Shown one piece after another: positions 1 through 8,062 of a stretch of 64,000 nt of DNA. The DNA lies in contig NZ_CP076019.1 of assembly GCF_018623055.1 (NCBI RefSeq), forward strand, positions 930,001-994,000. The letters run 5' to 3'. Each line of letters begins with the position of its first letter. The first letter of the stretch is position 1. The DNA comes from Halorubrum sp. 2020YC2 (GTDB taxonomy: Archaea > Halobacteriota > Halobacteria > Halobacteriales > Haloferacaceae). Both the position numbers and the translations under genes were made by a program. Below the pieces are notes generated by a model that did no database searches, was not told the DNA's origin, and saw only the letters and a program-made list of their open reading frames with translations.

Positions 1-2
1 AG

Positions 3-683
3 AGCGAGTCGACCGCGACCGCCGCCCGCAACGCCGGCATCGAGCGCGCCGAGTCGGACAAACTGGTGTTCCTCGACGACGACTCCCGACCCCGAGACGG
101 GTACCTCGCTCGGATGTCGGAGGTGTTCGAGACCGAGACCGCGGTCGCCGGCAGGACGGTCCACCCCCGCGACGACGTCTTCGCCGGGACGCTCACGAAC
201 CACTACGACTTCGGCGACGAGCCGCGCTACGTCACGCGGTTTTGGGGGTGTAACATGGGCGTTCACCGGGACGTGTTCGACGAGATAGGCGGGTGGGACG
301 AGGGAATTCCGTGGGGCCACGAGGAGGTCGAACTCGCGGAGCGGGTGCTCTCGGTCTCCCCCATCTACTACGACCCGGAACTGGTGGTCGATCACGCCTA
401 CGCCGACTCGGTGGTCGACTACCTGACGAAGACGTACAAACAGGAGGTGGAGCAGCCGTACCTGTGGAACAAGGAGGGACGTAGCCGGCGAGACCAGTGG
501 CTGACGATCCTCAGCGACGCGGTCACGCCCACGAACTACGTCGGCTTCCCGGTGCGGTCGGCGCTGCTTCACGGCGCCGGCACGCTGGCCGGGGCTGCCG
601 GCCGCGTTCGCGGGATGCGCCGGGGCGACGCCGACCGACCGGAACGGCCGGAGTCGATCTCCGATCCGGCCGTCGACCGGTGA
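3..683 (+). CDS. Family 2 glycosyltransferase, 5' end outside window
   Basis: The reading frame is open from base 3, so the N-terminal part lies upstream of the window; 226 residues are visible. The ARNAGI stretch followed by FLDDDS (visible residues 23-28) is the GT-A nucleotide-sugar/metal-binding DxD region. Further on, GCNMG, GGWDE and GHEEVELAERV match the acceptor-side helices of GT2 enzymes. It probably transfers a sugar from a nucleotide donor to a lipid or glycan at the cytoplasmic face. The sugar nucleotidyltransferase and epimerase genes just downstream, on the same strand, suggest a surface-glycan (N-glycan or exopolysaccharide) block. Donor and acceptor cannot be told from sequence. 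The C-terminal 30 residues are Arg- and Asp-rich and look disordered. Confidence 0.85.
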   Translation, partial: SESTATAARNAGIERAESDKLVFLDDDSRPRDGYLARMSEVFETETAVAGRTVHPRDDVFAGTLTNHYDFGDEPRYVTRFWGCNMGVHRDVFDEIGGWDEGIPWGHEEVELAERVLSVSPIYYDPELVVDHAYADSVVDYLTKTYKQEVEQPYLWNKEGRSRRDQWLTILSDAVTPTNYVGFPVRSALLHGAGTLAGAAGRVRGMRRGDADRPERPESISDPAVDR

Positions 684-849
684 CGGCCGAGGTCGGGCCC
701 AGCCGGCGGGCGCGTTTCCCCCGCCGTCCCCCGGACTCGCGGTGCGCCGACGCGGCAGTCGGAACCCGCGCCCGGCTCTGTCGCGCTGAACGCGGGGGAA
801 CGCTCGTAAGCGGCTCATACTTTAGGTCGTGTTCCGGCCAGAGCGGGGT

Positions 850-1602
850 ATGAAGACAGTCATCCTCGCGGCCGGGAAGGGAACGAGGCTCAAGCCGCTG
901 ACCGACGACAGGCCGAAGGCCCTCGTCGAGGTGGCCGGCCGCCCGCTGCTCGACCACGTCTTCGAGCAGCTGGTCGGCGTCGACATCTCGGAGTTCGTCG
1001 TGGTCGTCGGCCATCGGAAAGAACAGATCGTCGACCGGTACGGGGAGGAGTTCGACGGGATCCCGATCACGTACGCCCACCAGCGCGAGCAGCTCGGCCT
1101 CGCGCACGCGCTCCTTCAGGCCGAACCCCACGTCGACGAGCCGTTCGCGCTGATGCTCGGCGACAACGTCTTCCGCGCGAACATCGGGGACGTCGTCGAG
1201 CGCCAGCGCCGCGGCGACGTGGACGCCGCCTTCCTGGTCGAGGAGGTCCCGATCGAGGAAGCCGGGCGGTACGGCGTCTGCCGGACCTCCGAGGACGGCG
1301 AGATAGTCGAGGTCGTCGAGAAGCCCGACGACCCGCCCTCGAACACCGTGATGACCGGATTCTACACCTTCTCGCCCGCGATCTTCCACGCCTGTCACCT
1401 CGTCCAGCCCTCCGACCGCGGCGAGTACGAACTCCCGGACACGATCGATCTGCTCTTAGAGTCCGGCCGGACTATCGACGCAATCGCGATGGACGGTTGG
1501 CGGATCGACGTGGGGTACCCCGAGGACCGCGACCGCGCCGAACGGCGCCTGCGAGCCGAGGAGGAGCCGGTCGCCGCCGAAGGGGAGCCGACCACCGACT
1601 GA
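850..1602 (+). CDS. Sugar-1-phosphate nucleotidyltransferase
   Basis: A 250-residue NTP_transferase-fold enzyme that should join a sugar-1-phosphate to an NTP, giving an NDP-sugar and PPi. The N terminus carries the signature GKGTRLKPLTDDRPKAL (G-x-GTR-x-x-P-x-T-x-x-x-PK). A mid-protein LGDN is the metal-binding Asp region, and EKPDDPPS follows. The C-terminal left-handed beta-helix of GlmU/AglF-type relatives is absent. The start is the ATG at 850; a TATA-like CATACTTTA about 27 nt upstream fits a leaderless transcript and argues against the in-frame upstream start at 829. It sits between a glycosyltransferase and an epimerase, so it probably supplies their nucleotide sugar. The base and sugar are not predictable. 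Confidence 0.88.
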   Translation: MKTVILAAGKGTRLKPLTDDRPKALVEVAGRPLLDHVFEQLVGVDISEFVVVVGHRKEQIVDRYGEEFDGIPITYAHQREQLGLAHALLQAEPHVDEPFALMLGDNVFRANIGDVVERQRRGDVDAAFLVEEVPIEEAGRYGVCRTSEDGEIVEVVEKPDDPPSNTVMTGFYTFSPAIFHACHLVQPSDRGEYELPDTIDLLLESGRTIDAIAMDGWRIDVGYPEDRDRAERRLRAEEEPVAAEGEPTTD

Positions 1603-1698
1603 TCGGACCGGCGTCGGTCTCACTACTGGTCCCGGGCCCGCCGCGGGGAACTCGTCGAAACCGACACGATAATCCTTCGGCCGGGACGAACTCCGACC

Positions 1699-2610
1699 AT
1701 GCAGGGAAAACGCGTCCTCGTCACGGGCGGCGCCGGGTTCATCGGCTCGAACCTCGCGAACCGCCTCGCGGCAGACAACGACGTTATCGCGGTCGACGAC
1801 ACCTACCTCGGCACGCCCGAGAACCTCGATTCCGACGTGGAGTTCGTCGAGGCCTCCGTCGTCGACGGGGACTTCCCGGTCGACGTCGACGTCGTGTTCC
1901 ACCTCGCCGCGCTCTCCTCGCGCAACATGCACGAGAGCGACCCCCAGCGCGGCTGCCGCGTCAACGTCGAGGGGTTCGTCAACACCGTCGAGCGCGCTCG
2001 GAAGGAAGGCTGTGACACTGTCGTCTACGCCTCGACCTCGTCGATCTACGGCAGCCGCACCGAACCCTCCCCGGTCGACATGGAAGTCGAGGCGCGCACG
2101 GCCTACGAGGCCTCGAAGCTCGCGCGCGAGCGCTACGCCGAGTACTACGCCAACCACTACGACATGGCGATGGCCGGCCTCCGCTTCTTCTCGGTGTATC
2201 AGGGCTTCGGCGGCAACGAGGAACACAAAGGCGAGTACGCGAACACGGTCGCGCAGTTCGCGGACGCCATCGCGAACGGCGAGGCGCCCGAACTGTTCGG
2301 TGACGGCACCCAAACCCGGGACTTCACGCACGTCTCGGACGTGGCCCGAGCCTGCGAACTCGCCGCGGACCACGAGCTGACGGGCGTGTACAACGTCGGC
2401 ACTCAGGAGTCGTACTCGTTCAACGAGATGGTCGAACTGATCAACGACGCGCTCGGCACGGAGATCGACCCCGTCTACATCGAGTGCCCGTTCGACGGGT
2501 ACGTCCACGACACGATGGCGGACTACTCGACGTTCCACGAGGCGACCGGCTGGGAGCCAGAGATTAGCTTCGAAGAGGGCGTCGAAATGGTCTGTGAGCC
2601 GTACGAGTAG
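1699..2610 (+). CDS. NAD-dependent epimerase/dehydratase (extended SDR)
   Basis: A 303-residue extended short-chain dehydrogenase. The Rossmann motif GGAGFIGSN is at residues 9-17 and the catalytic YEASK (Tyr-x-x-x-Lys) is in the middle, with the TSSIYG serine region just before it. It resembles UDP-glucose 4-epimerase and related nucleotide-sugar epimerases/dehydratases (FFSVYQGFGG, DFTHVSDVA, YNVGTQES), all of which act on NDP-sugars in the cytoplasm. A TATA-like GATAATC lies about 27 nt before the ATG, suggesting its own leaderless transcript. Together with the two genes upstream it forms a nucleotide-sugar/glycan set. The gene ends with TAG, which shows that TAG serves as a normal stop here. 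Confidence 0.88.
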   Translation: MQGKRVLVTGGAGFIGSNLANRLAADNDVIAVDDTYLGTPENLDSDVEFVEASVVDGDFPVDVDVVFHLAALSSRNMHESDPQRGCRVNVEGFVNTVERARKEGCDTVVYASTSSIYGSRTEPSPVDMEVEARTAYEASKLARERYAEYYANHYDMAMAGLRFFSVYQGFGGNEEHKGEYANTVAQFADAIANGEAPELFGDGTQTRDFTHVSDVARACELAADHELTGVYNVGTQESYSFNEMVELINDALGTEIDPVYIECPFDGYVHDTMADYSTFHEATGWEPEISFEEGVEMVCEPYE

Positions 2611-2611
2611 C

Positions 2612-2938
2612 TCAGACCCGCCCGTTCGGGACGACCTCGACGATCTCGGCGCGGTCGTCGTACGCGTCATCGATCCGCCGGATGGCAGTTGGGACATCCC
2701 CCACACGCGGCTGATCGAGCTGGTGGAAACACAGGCAGCCACATCGTTTCGACAGCTCGAAGAAGTCATCGTCCGCGGTCAACACGACGTACCCGTTTTC
2801 GCGAGCGTACGCCGCGATATCGGGATCGGTCGCACGCGGATCGAGCGCGTCAGCGATAGTGACCGCTCGGAGGTCGGGCGCTTCGAGACAGGCGTCGATA
2901 TACCGACGTGCGACGTTCTGGTCGCAGAGGAGTCGCAT
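2612..2938 (-). CDS. DUF5615 PIN-like protein, probable toxin
   Basis: A 108-residue protein with the DUF5615/Mut7-C-like PIN-fold pattern. It starts MRLLCDQNV (first acidic residue of the nuclease site), then TDPDIAAYAREN, then VVLTADDDFF (acidic pair typical of PIN-type metal sites). Family knowledge says DUF5615 proteins are encoded next to DUF433 proteins and are treated as type II toxin-antitoxin partners, the PIN-like member being the presumed RNase. Here the DUF433 gene lies directly upstream, with only 2 nt between its stop and this ATG, so they are co-transcribed. RNase activity is inferred, not shown. Confidence 0.8.
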   Translation of the reverse strand: MRLLCDQNVARRYIDACLEAPDLRAVTIADALDPRATDPDIAAYARENGYVVLTADDDFFELSKRCGCLCFHQLDQPRVGDVPTAIRRIDDAYDDRAEIVEVVPNGRV

Positions 2939-2940
2939 CG

Positions 2941-3213
2941 CTACGGCGCGCGACTCACGTCGGTCAGTCGCTCACGATTTGCTTCCGCCTCCGCCGCGAT
3001 CGCTTCCGTCTCGTCGGGATTCGACTCGTAGTACTCGATAGCGGCGTCGATCTCGTCGGCCGTCAGACCGAACTCCTCGGCGACGGCCGCCGTCGACCAA
3101 TCGTGCTCGCGGACCAGCGATCCCACTCGGTGGACGCCGACGCGCGTCCCCTCTACCCGCGGTTTTCCGCCGAGTACGTTCGGCGTCGAAACAACGGATA
3201 TGGTCACGCTCAT
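2941..3213 (-). CDS. DUF433 antitoxin-like protein
   Basis: A 90-residue DUF433 protein. Its GGKPRVEGTRVGVHRV segment is the family hallmark, followed by the helix-turn-helix-like stretch EEFGLTADEIDAAIEYYESNPDE that occurs in every DUF433 member. Proteins of this family are thought to bind DNA and to neutralise the partner toxin, and the next gene is a DUF5615 PIN-like protein 2 nt away. Autoregulation of the pair is likely but unproven. The C-terminal 15 residues are a charged Ala/Glu/Arg tail. Start at ATG 3213; an AT-rich GTTATG box is seen about 25 nt upstream. Confidence 0.82.
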   Translation of the reverse strand: MSVTISVVSTPNVLGGKPRVEGTRVGVHRVGSLVREHDWSTAAVAEEFGLTADEIDAAIEYYESNPDETEAIAAEAEANRERLTDVSRAP

Positions 3214-3547
3214 CGTCGCATCTCTCCGTGAAGCGGCATAACGCTTTGGCGAAGACGCCGCTCAGGCCGAGTGACCCTCTCGGCCACCATTTCAAAACTC
3301 TCTCGCGGCCTCACAGGTCCGCGAACTCTCGATGATCGCCGCCCACCCTCGAGTTGAGCGGCCATCGGTCAGTTGTTTCGCTCAGTCGCACCCGCGCTCG
3401 GTCGCCCGACTGAGCAGCCGATCGATTTCTGTGGCGGTCTCCGGGTACAAAACTGCTGTCTAGTGCCGTCAGCGAGATTCTCTCTCGTGAAGCCGTCGTC
3501 GAGTGTACGCCCGGTCTATTTTTGAATATAGCGGCGATCCACTAAAT
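3214..3547. other. Intergenic region (334 bp) between divergent genes
   Basis: No ORF, RNA gene or clear repeat was recognised. It holds the divergent promoters of the DUF433 gene (minus) and the acidic HEAT-like gene (plus). The last 40 bases (GTCTATTTTTGAATATAG) are markedly A+T-rich and include the likely TATA element of the plus-strand gene. Confidence 0.5.
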
Positions 3548-4108
3548 ATGAGTACCGATCCCGACGTGGTCGCGGAGACGCTCACTACTGCCGACAGCGA
3601 CGAGACGAACCGCGTCATCGACGATCTCAGCGATCTCGACACGGCTACACGGTACCGACTCTACGACGATCTGTTCGACGCGTGCCGCCCCGTTTTCGAC
3701 GACGCGGAGGACGGTTACGTCCGCCAGTCTGCCGTTCGGACGCTTCGCGAGGCGTATCCCGGCGTCGAGCGTCACCCCGACGGCAGCGACGTGCTCGCCG
3801 CCGAGGACGGCTCCCAGGCCGAAATCGCGGAACAGCGCGAACGATACGTTTCGTTCCTGCTCACCGCGCTGGACGACCCAGACGGGAGGGTTCGAATCGC
3901 CGCCGCCGACGCGTTCAATCTGCTCGCCGTCGGTCTCGGGATGGCCGATCTCAGCGATGAGCGGGACCGAATCGTGGACAACTTGGAAGCGCTCGCGGCG
4001 AGCCAACCGGAAGAGCGACGGAAACACACGGAGCAGGCACGCCAGTCGCTCGAACGGCTCGGCGTTTCCGGCCTTCTCTCGGGAGCGCTGTCGGACGACC
4101 ACTCGTAG
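3548..4108 (+). CDS. Acidic alpha-helical (HEAT-like) protein of unknown function
   Basis: A 186-residue, very acidic, cytoplasmic protein that looks all-helical. Two stretches read like HEAT/armadillo-type helices: residues roughly 50-70 (DGYVRQSAVRTLREAYPG) and 110-130 (DPDGRVRIAAADAFNLLA). The ' D-G-x-V-R-x-x-A ' pattern is the HEAT hallmark. No catalytic motif is visible. The ATG at 3548 is preferred over the in-frame upstream start at 3503 because an A+T-rich promoter (TTTTTGAATATAG) lies between the two. It stands alone between two oppositely oriented small gene groups. Function unknown; a scaffold or protein-binding role is the most that the fold suggests. Confidence 0.6.
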   Translation: MSTDPDVVAETLTTADSDETNRVIDDLSDLDTATRYRLYDDLFDACRPVFDDAEDGYVRQSAVRTLREAYPGVERHPDGSDVLAAEDGSQAEIAEQRERYVSFLLTALDDPDGRVRIAAADAFNLLAVGLGMADLSDERDRIVDNLEALAASQPEERRKHTEQARQSLERLGVSGLLSGALSDDHS

Positions 4109-4147
4109 CGGTGTTCACCGCCGGAACGTGGTCGTGGCCGGCCGCCG

Positions 4148-4357
4148 TCAGGAGGCGTCGACCGCGCTGCCGGCGGCGACGAGGAAGCCGATGATCGCGG
4201 TGACCAGCCCCACCATCCCGATGGCGACGGCGCCGATCTGGAAGGCGTCTCCCGACAGTCGCTGTGCCGTGAGGAACAGGAAGACGGTCGTGACGAAGCC
4301 GACGAGCGCTAAGATTCGCCCGAACCGACCGGTGTCGATTCCGGGCTCGCTAGACAC
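4148..4357 (-). CDS. Small two-helix membrane protein
   Basis: A 69-residue protein with two hydrophobic helices (around FGRILALVGFVTTVFLFLTA and IGMVGLVTAIIGFLVAAG) and short polar ends. The likely start is GTG at 4357, whose frame overlaps the stop of the upstream gene by 8 bp. The longer in-frame version starting at 4396 would be embedded in the neighbour. Tight overlap with the other small membrane protein implies one transcript and perhaps a hetero-oligomer. No family recognised. Confidence 0.6.
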   Translation of the reverse strand: MSSEPGIDTGRFGRILALVGFVTTVFLFLTAQRLSGDAFQIGAVAIGMVGLVTAIIGFLVAAGSAVDAS

Positions 4358-4613
4358 GGTTGAGGATCTCCTTGAGGACGCCCTGGTACTCGTCATCGGT
4401 GGCGGAGTTGCCGAGCGAGTGGATCGACTGCGAGATCCACAGCCCCGCGGTGAAGTTGATGAACGCCGCCATCGAGACGGTGCCGACCTGTCCCTCGACG
4501 AACAGCCCCGTGATCACTGCCCCGACGAACCCCACCGCCATGAGGCTGTGCGTGACGAGCGATCGGGTCCCGAAGTCCGCGAGCTGTAGTGACAACCGAG
4601 TGCCAACGGGCAT
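4350..4613 (-). CDS. Small membrane protein
   Basis: An 87-residue protein with two transmembrane segments (SLMAVGFVGAVITGLFV and VSMAAFINFTAGLWI) and a polar C terminus. Start at ATG 4613 (MPVGTRLSL); the longer frame to 4754 runs into the promoter of the divergent gene and reads like non-coding DNA. It is translationally coupled to the following 69-residue membrane protein (8-bp overlap). Function unknown. Confidence 0.6.
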   Translation of the reverse strand: MPVGTRLSLQLADFGTRSLVTHSLMAVGFVGAVITGLFVEGQVGTVSMAAFINFTAGLWISQSIHSLGNSATDDEYQGVLKEILNRV

Positions 4614-4732
4614 AGTAGCATGTACGGGCGGGGCGTTAAAGAGGTAGCGCGTCCGCGATCCCGTTGCTCCGTGCTCGTCCCGCCGGACTCGACCCCACCA
4701 GTTTACCGCCGACGCCGCGTAGTGACTCTCGA

Positions 4733-6001
4733 ATGACGGACGACGATCCGACACACGACGTCGTAGTGTGGGGAGCGACGGGGGTCGCGGGGCGGTTCAC
4801 GGCCGAGTACCTCACGGAGCGGTACGCGCCCGAGGAGCTCTCGCTGGCCGTCGGCAGCCGAAACCGGGCGCGGCTCGACGCGCTCGTCGACGACCTCACC
4901 GAACGGAGCGACGACTGGGACGACGTGCCCGCGGTCGTGGGCGACGCGACGGACCCCGAGAGCCTCCGCGCTATCGCCCGCGACGCGCGGGTCGTCTGTA
5001 CGACGGTCGGTCCGTACACCCGACTCGGGACGCCGCTGGTCGAGGCCTGCGTCGAGACCGGCACGGACTACTGCGACCTCACCGGCGAGGTGAACTGGGT
5101 GCGCGAGACGGTCGACCGCTTCCACGAGGCCGCGGTCGACGCCGACGCGCGGATCGTTCACAGCTGCGGGTTCGACTCCGTGCCGGCCGACATCGGGACG
5201 CTGATCGTCCAGTCGTTCGCGGCGGAGACGTTCGGCGCGCCCTGCGAGACGGTCCGAATCTACCTCGAAGGCGGGAGCGGGAGCGTCAGCGGCGGCACGC
5301 TCGCGAGCTTCGACGAACTGTTCGAGGCGGCCGCGACCGATCCGCTCGCCCGGGAGACGCTCCGGAACCCCTACTCGCTGGCCCCCGCGGGCGAGCGGAG
5401 CGGCGTCGATCCCGGTCAGCAGCGGCGGCCGCGAAGGGATCCGCTTCGAGGGACGTGGACGGCTCCCTCGCCGATGGCGCCGGTGAACGAGCGCGTGGTG
5501 CGGCGGAGCAACGCGCTCCTCGGCTACCCGTGGGGCCGCGAGTTCCGGTGTAGCGAGGTCGTTCCGGCCGGCGAGGGCCTGCGGGGCGCGGCGACGGCGG
5601 GAGTCATCGCCGGCGGTCTCGGCGCGTTCACTGCAGCCATGTCTGTCGGCCCGCTGCGCTCGGCGCTCCGTCGATACGTCTTCCCCGACCCGGGCGAGGG
5701 TCCGACGCGGGAGGAGGCCGAGGAGGGGTATTTCCAGATTCGCGTTCTCGGACGGGGGACGGCCACGGAGGGCCCGTTCACGGTCGAGGCCGAGTTCGGC
5801 GCTGAACGCGATCCCGGGTACGGAGCGACCGCGCGGATGCTCGGGGAGTCCGCGGTGTGCCTGGCGCGCGGCGAGGTCGACTCCCCGTTCGACGGCGGCG
5901 TGTTGACGCCGGCGTCGGGGATCGGGTTTCCCCTCGCGGACCGACTACGCGAGGTCGGATTCACCGCGTCAGTCTGCGAAGCGTCTGACGACGACCACTG
6001 A
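4733..6001 (+). CDS. Saccharopine dehydrogenase-like / trans-acting enoyl reductase family protein
   Basis: A 422-residue protein with an N-terminal NAD(P)-binding Rossmann fold (VWGATGVAGRFTAEYL, residues 13-28). The middle region matches the saccharopine-dehydrogenase-like family to which mycobacterial trans-acting enoyl reductases belong (YCDLTGEVNWVRET, HSCGFDSVPADIG). A hydrophobic helix near residues 300-320 (GVIAGGLGAFTAAMSVG) is also typical, followed by PDPGEGPTREEAEEGYF. In mycobacteria relatives reduce a double bond on polyketide lipid precursors. In haloarchaea the substrate is unknown and a role in lipid or isoprenoid saturation is only a guess. Start ATG 4733. Confidence 0.78.
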   Translation: MTDDDPTHDVVVWGATGVAGRFTAEYLTERYAPEELSLAVGSRNRARLDALVDDLTERSDDWDDVPAVVGDATDPESLRAIARDARVVCTTVGPYTRLGTPLVEACVETGTDYCDLTGEVNWVRETVDRFHEAAVDADARIVHSCGFDSVPADIGTLIVQSFAAETFGAPCETVRIYLEGGSGSVSGGTLASFDELFEAAATDPLARETLRNPYSLAPAGERSGVDPGQQRRPRRDPLRGTWTAPSPMAPVNERVVRRSNALLGYPWGREFRCSEVVPAGEGLRGAATAGVIAGGLGAFTAAMSVGPLRSALRRYVFPDPGEGPTREEAEEGYFQIRVLGRGTATEGPFTVEAEFGAERDPGYGATARMLGESAVCLARGEVDSPFDGGVLTPASGIGFPLADRLREVGFTASVCEASDDDH

Positions 6002-6086
6002 TCCGAGCGTCGGCTCGGTCCCTCCGTCCGCACACCGCCGGGGACACAGAGCCGACAAAGCCGGGCTCCCGCGGCGAGCGAGCCGG

Positions 6087-7007
6087 TCAGGCAGGCTGCG
6101 AATCCAGCTTCTTGTAGTCGATGTAGTCGGCGCCGCGGAGCTCCTCGAGCAGGTTGATTGCCGCGCGGGCGCCCTCGCCGACGGAGGTCGCGATCTGCTG
6201 GTGGCCGCCGGTGACGTCACCCGCCGCGTACACCCGATCGACCGGCGTTGACTGGTCGGGGTCGGTAACGATGTCGTCGCCGTCCACGGGGACGCCGAGC
6301 ATCTCCGCGAGGTCGGTGCCGCCGGCGGTGCCCAACGCGACGAAGAGTCCGTCGACCGTGATCTCGTCGCCGCCCCGCGTGACGACAGCTTCGAGCGTTT
6401 CGCCGCCTGCGAGTCGGTCGAGGTCGTCGGTGACCACCGGAATCTCCGCTTGGGCGACCCGCTCTTTGAGTGCCTCGTCGGCCTCGAACGGCGACCCGTT
6501 GGTGAGGATCCGGACGTCGTCGGTGTAGTCGAGCAGCATCAGCGCCTCCGTCGCGGCGTAGTTGTCGGCGCCGACGACCGCGACGGGGCTGTCGCGGTAG
6601 AAGTACGCGTCACACTCGACGCAGTAGGAGACGCCGTGGCCCTCGTATGCCTCGACGTCCGCGATGGCCGGCCGCTCGTAGTCCGCACCCGTCGCGATGA
6701 CCACGCCGTCGACGACGTACTCGTCGACCGTCGTCTCGACGTAGTACCGCTCGCCGTCAGGTTCGATCCGCACAACCTCCTCCTCGACGATCTCGGCCCC
6801 GTACTTCCGGGCGTGTTCCCGCCCTAGGTCGACGAGCTCTGGGCCTGTAACACCCTCCGGGAATCCGTAGACGTTTTCCATCGTATCCACGTCTCGGGTC
6901 GTTCCGCCGCCGTCGTCGAAGACGAGCGTTCGCTTGTCCGCGCGGGCCGTGTAGATAGCCGCGTTCAGTCCGGTCGGACCGCCGCCGATGATCGCGACAC
7001 CAGCCAT
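6087..7007 (-). CDS. Thioredoxin-reductase-like NAD(P)/FAD oxidoreductase
   Basis: A 306-residue flavoprotein. An N-terminal FAD dinucleotide-binding motif (IIGGGPTGLNAA) is followed by a redox-active CVEC pair at Cys129/Cys132 (the usual TrxR CATC position), the second nucleotide-binding region (AVVGADNYAATEA) and a C-terminal FAD motif ending in YAAGDVTGG. It should pass electrons from NAD(P)H to a disulphide partner; which thioredoxin or substrate is unknown. ATG 7007 is chosen because a TATA box (rc AGTTAATATAG) is centred about 24 nt upstream, while the in-frame ATG at 7019 lies too close to it. The permease gene ends only 44 nt upstream. The two promoters share a motif (see 7009 and 8230). 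Confidence 0.85.
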   Translation of the reverse strand: MAGVAIIGGGPTGLNAAIYTARADKRTLVFDDGGGTTRDVDTMENVYGFPEGVTGPELVDLGREHARKYGAEIVEEEVVRIEPDGERYYVETTVDEYVVDGVVIATGADYERPAIADVEAYEGHGVSYCVECDAYFYRDSPVAVVGADNYAATEALMLLDYTDDVRILTNGSPFEADEALKERVAQAEIPVVTDDLDRLAGGETLEAVVTRGGDEITVDGLFVALGTAGGTDLAEMLGVPVDGDDIVTDPDQSTPVDRVYAAGDVTGGHQQIATSVGEGARAAINLLEELRGADYIDYKKLDSQPA

Positions 7008-7008
7008 T

Positions 7009-7025
7009 GTATTGTACATTACACA
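7009..7025. promoter_or_regulatory. Candidate operator in flavoprotein promoter
   Basis: TGTATTGTACATTACAC lies between the TATA box and the start codon. A closely related sequence, TGTATGGTATACAC, occurs upstream of the neighbouring permease gene (8230-8243). Both read TGTAT-N-GTA, then TACAC after a spacer of 0 or 3. The position, overlapping the expected transcription start, suits a repressor site. The regulator is not identified. Confidence 0.35.
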
Positions 7026-7036
7026 CTATATTAACT
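7026..7036 (-). promoter_or_regulatory. TATA box of the flavoprotein gene
   Basis: Read on the minus strand this is AGTTAATATAG, a good archaeal TATA element centred about 24 nt before ATG 7007. That spacing predicts a leaderless mRNA and decides the start codon. Confidence 0.55.
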
Positions 7037-7051
7037 TATGAGTTCCGACGC

Positions 7052-8062
7052 TCACCCCGAGCCGATCCGTCCAACCGCCTCGCGGAGTGACAGTCCCTCA
7101 CCGACGATGTCGCGCCGATAGTGCATGTAGACCGCGCCCAGCGGCGGCTGGACGACGTACGCGAGCGCGATCGGGAGGACCGCGGCCGAGGGTACCCCGT
7201 CCGCGGCGACGACGATCGCCAGGGCGATAGAGAGGTTGCGCATGCTCGTGGCGTACACGAGCGCGACCCCCCGTGCCGGGTCACGCAGGAGTCGGCCCAG
7301 AGCGGCAGCGATCCCGAGGATAGCCGCGTAAAACACCACGAGCGGGACGACCGTCACCGCCGACGCGACCGGGTCCGCGAGGATCTGCCCGGACCGTAGC
7401 GTCATCGCGACGAACACGATCAGCATCACCCCGAGCGACGACAGCCCGCCGAACACCGGTTTCAGGCGCTTGAACCCCGCGGCGGAGTACCGCCGGAGCA
7501 ACAGCCGTCGAGTGACCGTCCCGGCGGCCATCGGGACGACGACGATCTGCGCGAGCTGCCGGTACAGCGTCGAGGGGTCGAACCCGACGTCGGCGGGCAC
7601 GAGCACCGATAGGTACGCCGGCAGGATCACGATCGCCGCTAACAGGTTGACCGCCATCGCGACCAGCGCCGCCTCGAGGTCGCCGTCGGCGAGTCCGGTC
7701 CACGCAGCGGTCATTCCAGAGGTCGGGATAAGCGCGATGAAGTACAGTCCGACGGCGTACTCGACGGCCCCGCCGAAGAACCACCGCGAGAGGCCGACCG
7801 CGAGCAGCGGGGCCACTCCGAAGTTGATGAGCAGGCTCAGCCCCACTGGACCGGCGTGGTCGCGGACGTTGACGACCTCCCGGAGGTCGATGTTGATCAT
7901 CATCGGGTAGATCATCAGGAATAGAATCGGGACGACCGCGGCCCGGAGGACTCCCTTCGTCTCCGTTCCCGCGACCTGGCCGAAAGCTAACCCCGCAACT
8001 AGCGACGCGACGACAACGTAGATGAGATTCTCCTTGATTCCGGTGAGGAGTGCGTGTATCAT
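7052..8062 (-). CDS. ACR3/bile acid:sodium symporter superfamily permease
   Basis: A 336-residue membrane protein with about ten hydrophobic helices. The layout and motifs fit the BART superfamily (SBF/ACR3): FLMIYPMMINIDLREV in the first third, IPTSGMTAAWTGLADGD in the middle, and ATSMRNLSIALAIVVA near the end. The middle motif is where arsenite exporters of the ACR3 family carry a catalytic Cys; here the Cys is replaced (TSGMT), so arsenite specificity is doubtful. It could export another oxyanion or organic anion. The gene is followed by a thioredoxin-reductase-like gene, and a shared promoter motif suggests joint regulation. Start ATG 8062. Confidence 0.75.
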   Translation of the reverse strand: MIHALLTGIKENLIYVVVASLVAGLAFGQVAGTETKGVLRAAVVPILFLMIYPMMINIDLREVVNVRDHAGPVGLSLLINFGVAPLLAVGLSRWFFGGAVEYAVGLYFIALIPTSGMTAAWTGLADGDLEAALVAMAVNLLAAIVILPAYLSVLVPADVGFDPSTLYRQLAQIVVVPMAAGTVTRRLLLRRYSAAGFKRLKPVFGGLSSLGVMLIVFVAMTLRSGQILADPVASAVTVVPLVVFYAAILGIAAALGRLLRDPARGVALVYATSMRNLSIALAIVVAADGVPSAAVLPIALAYVVQPPLGAVYMHYRRDIVGEGLSLREAVGRIGSG

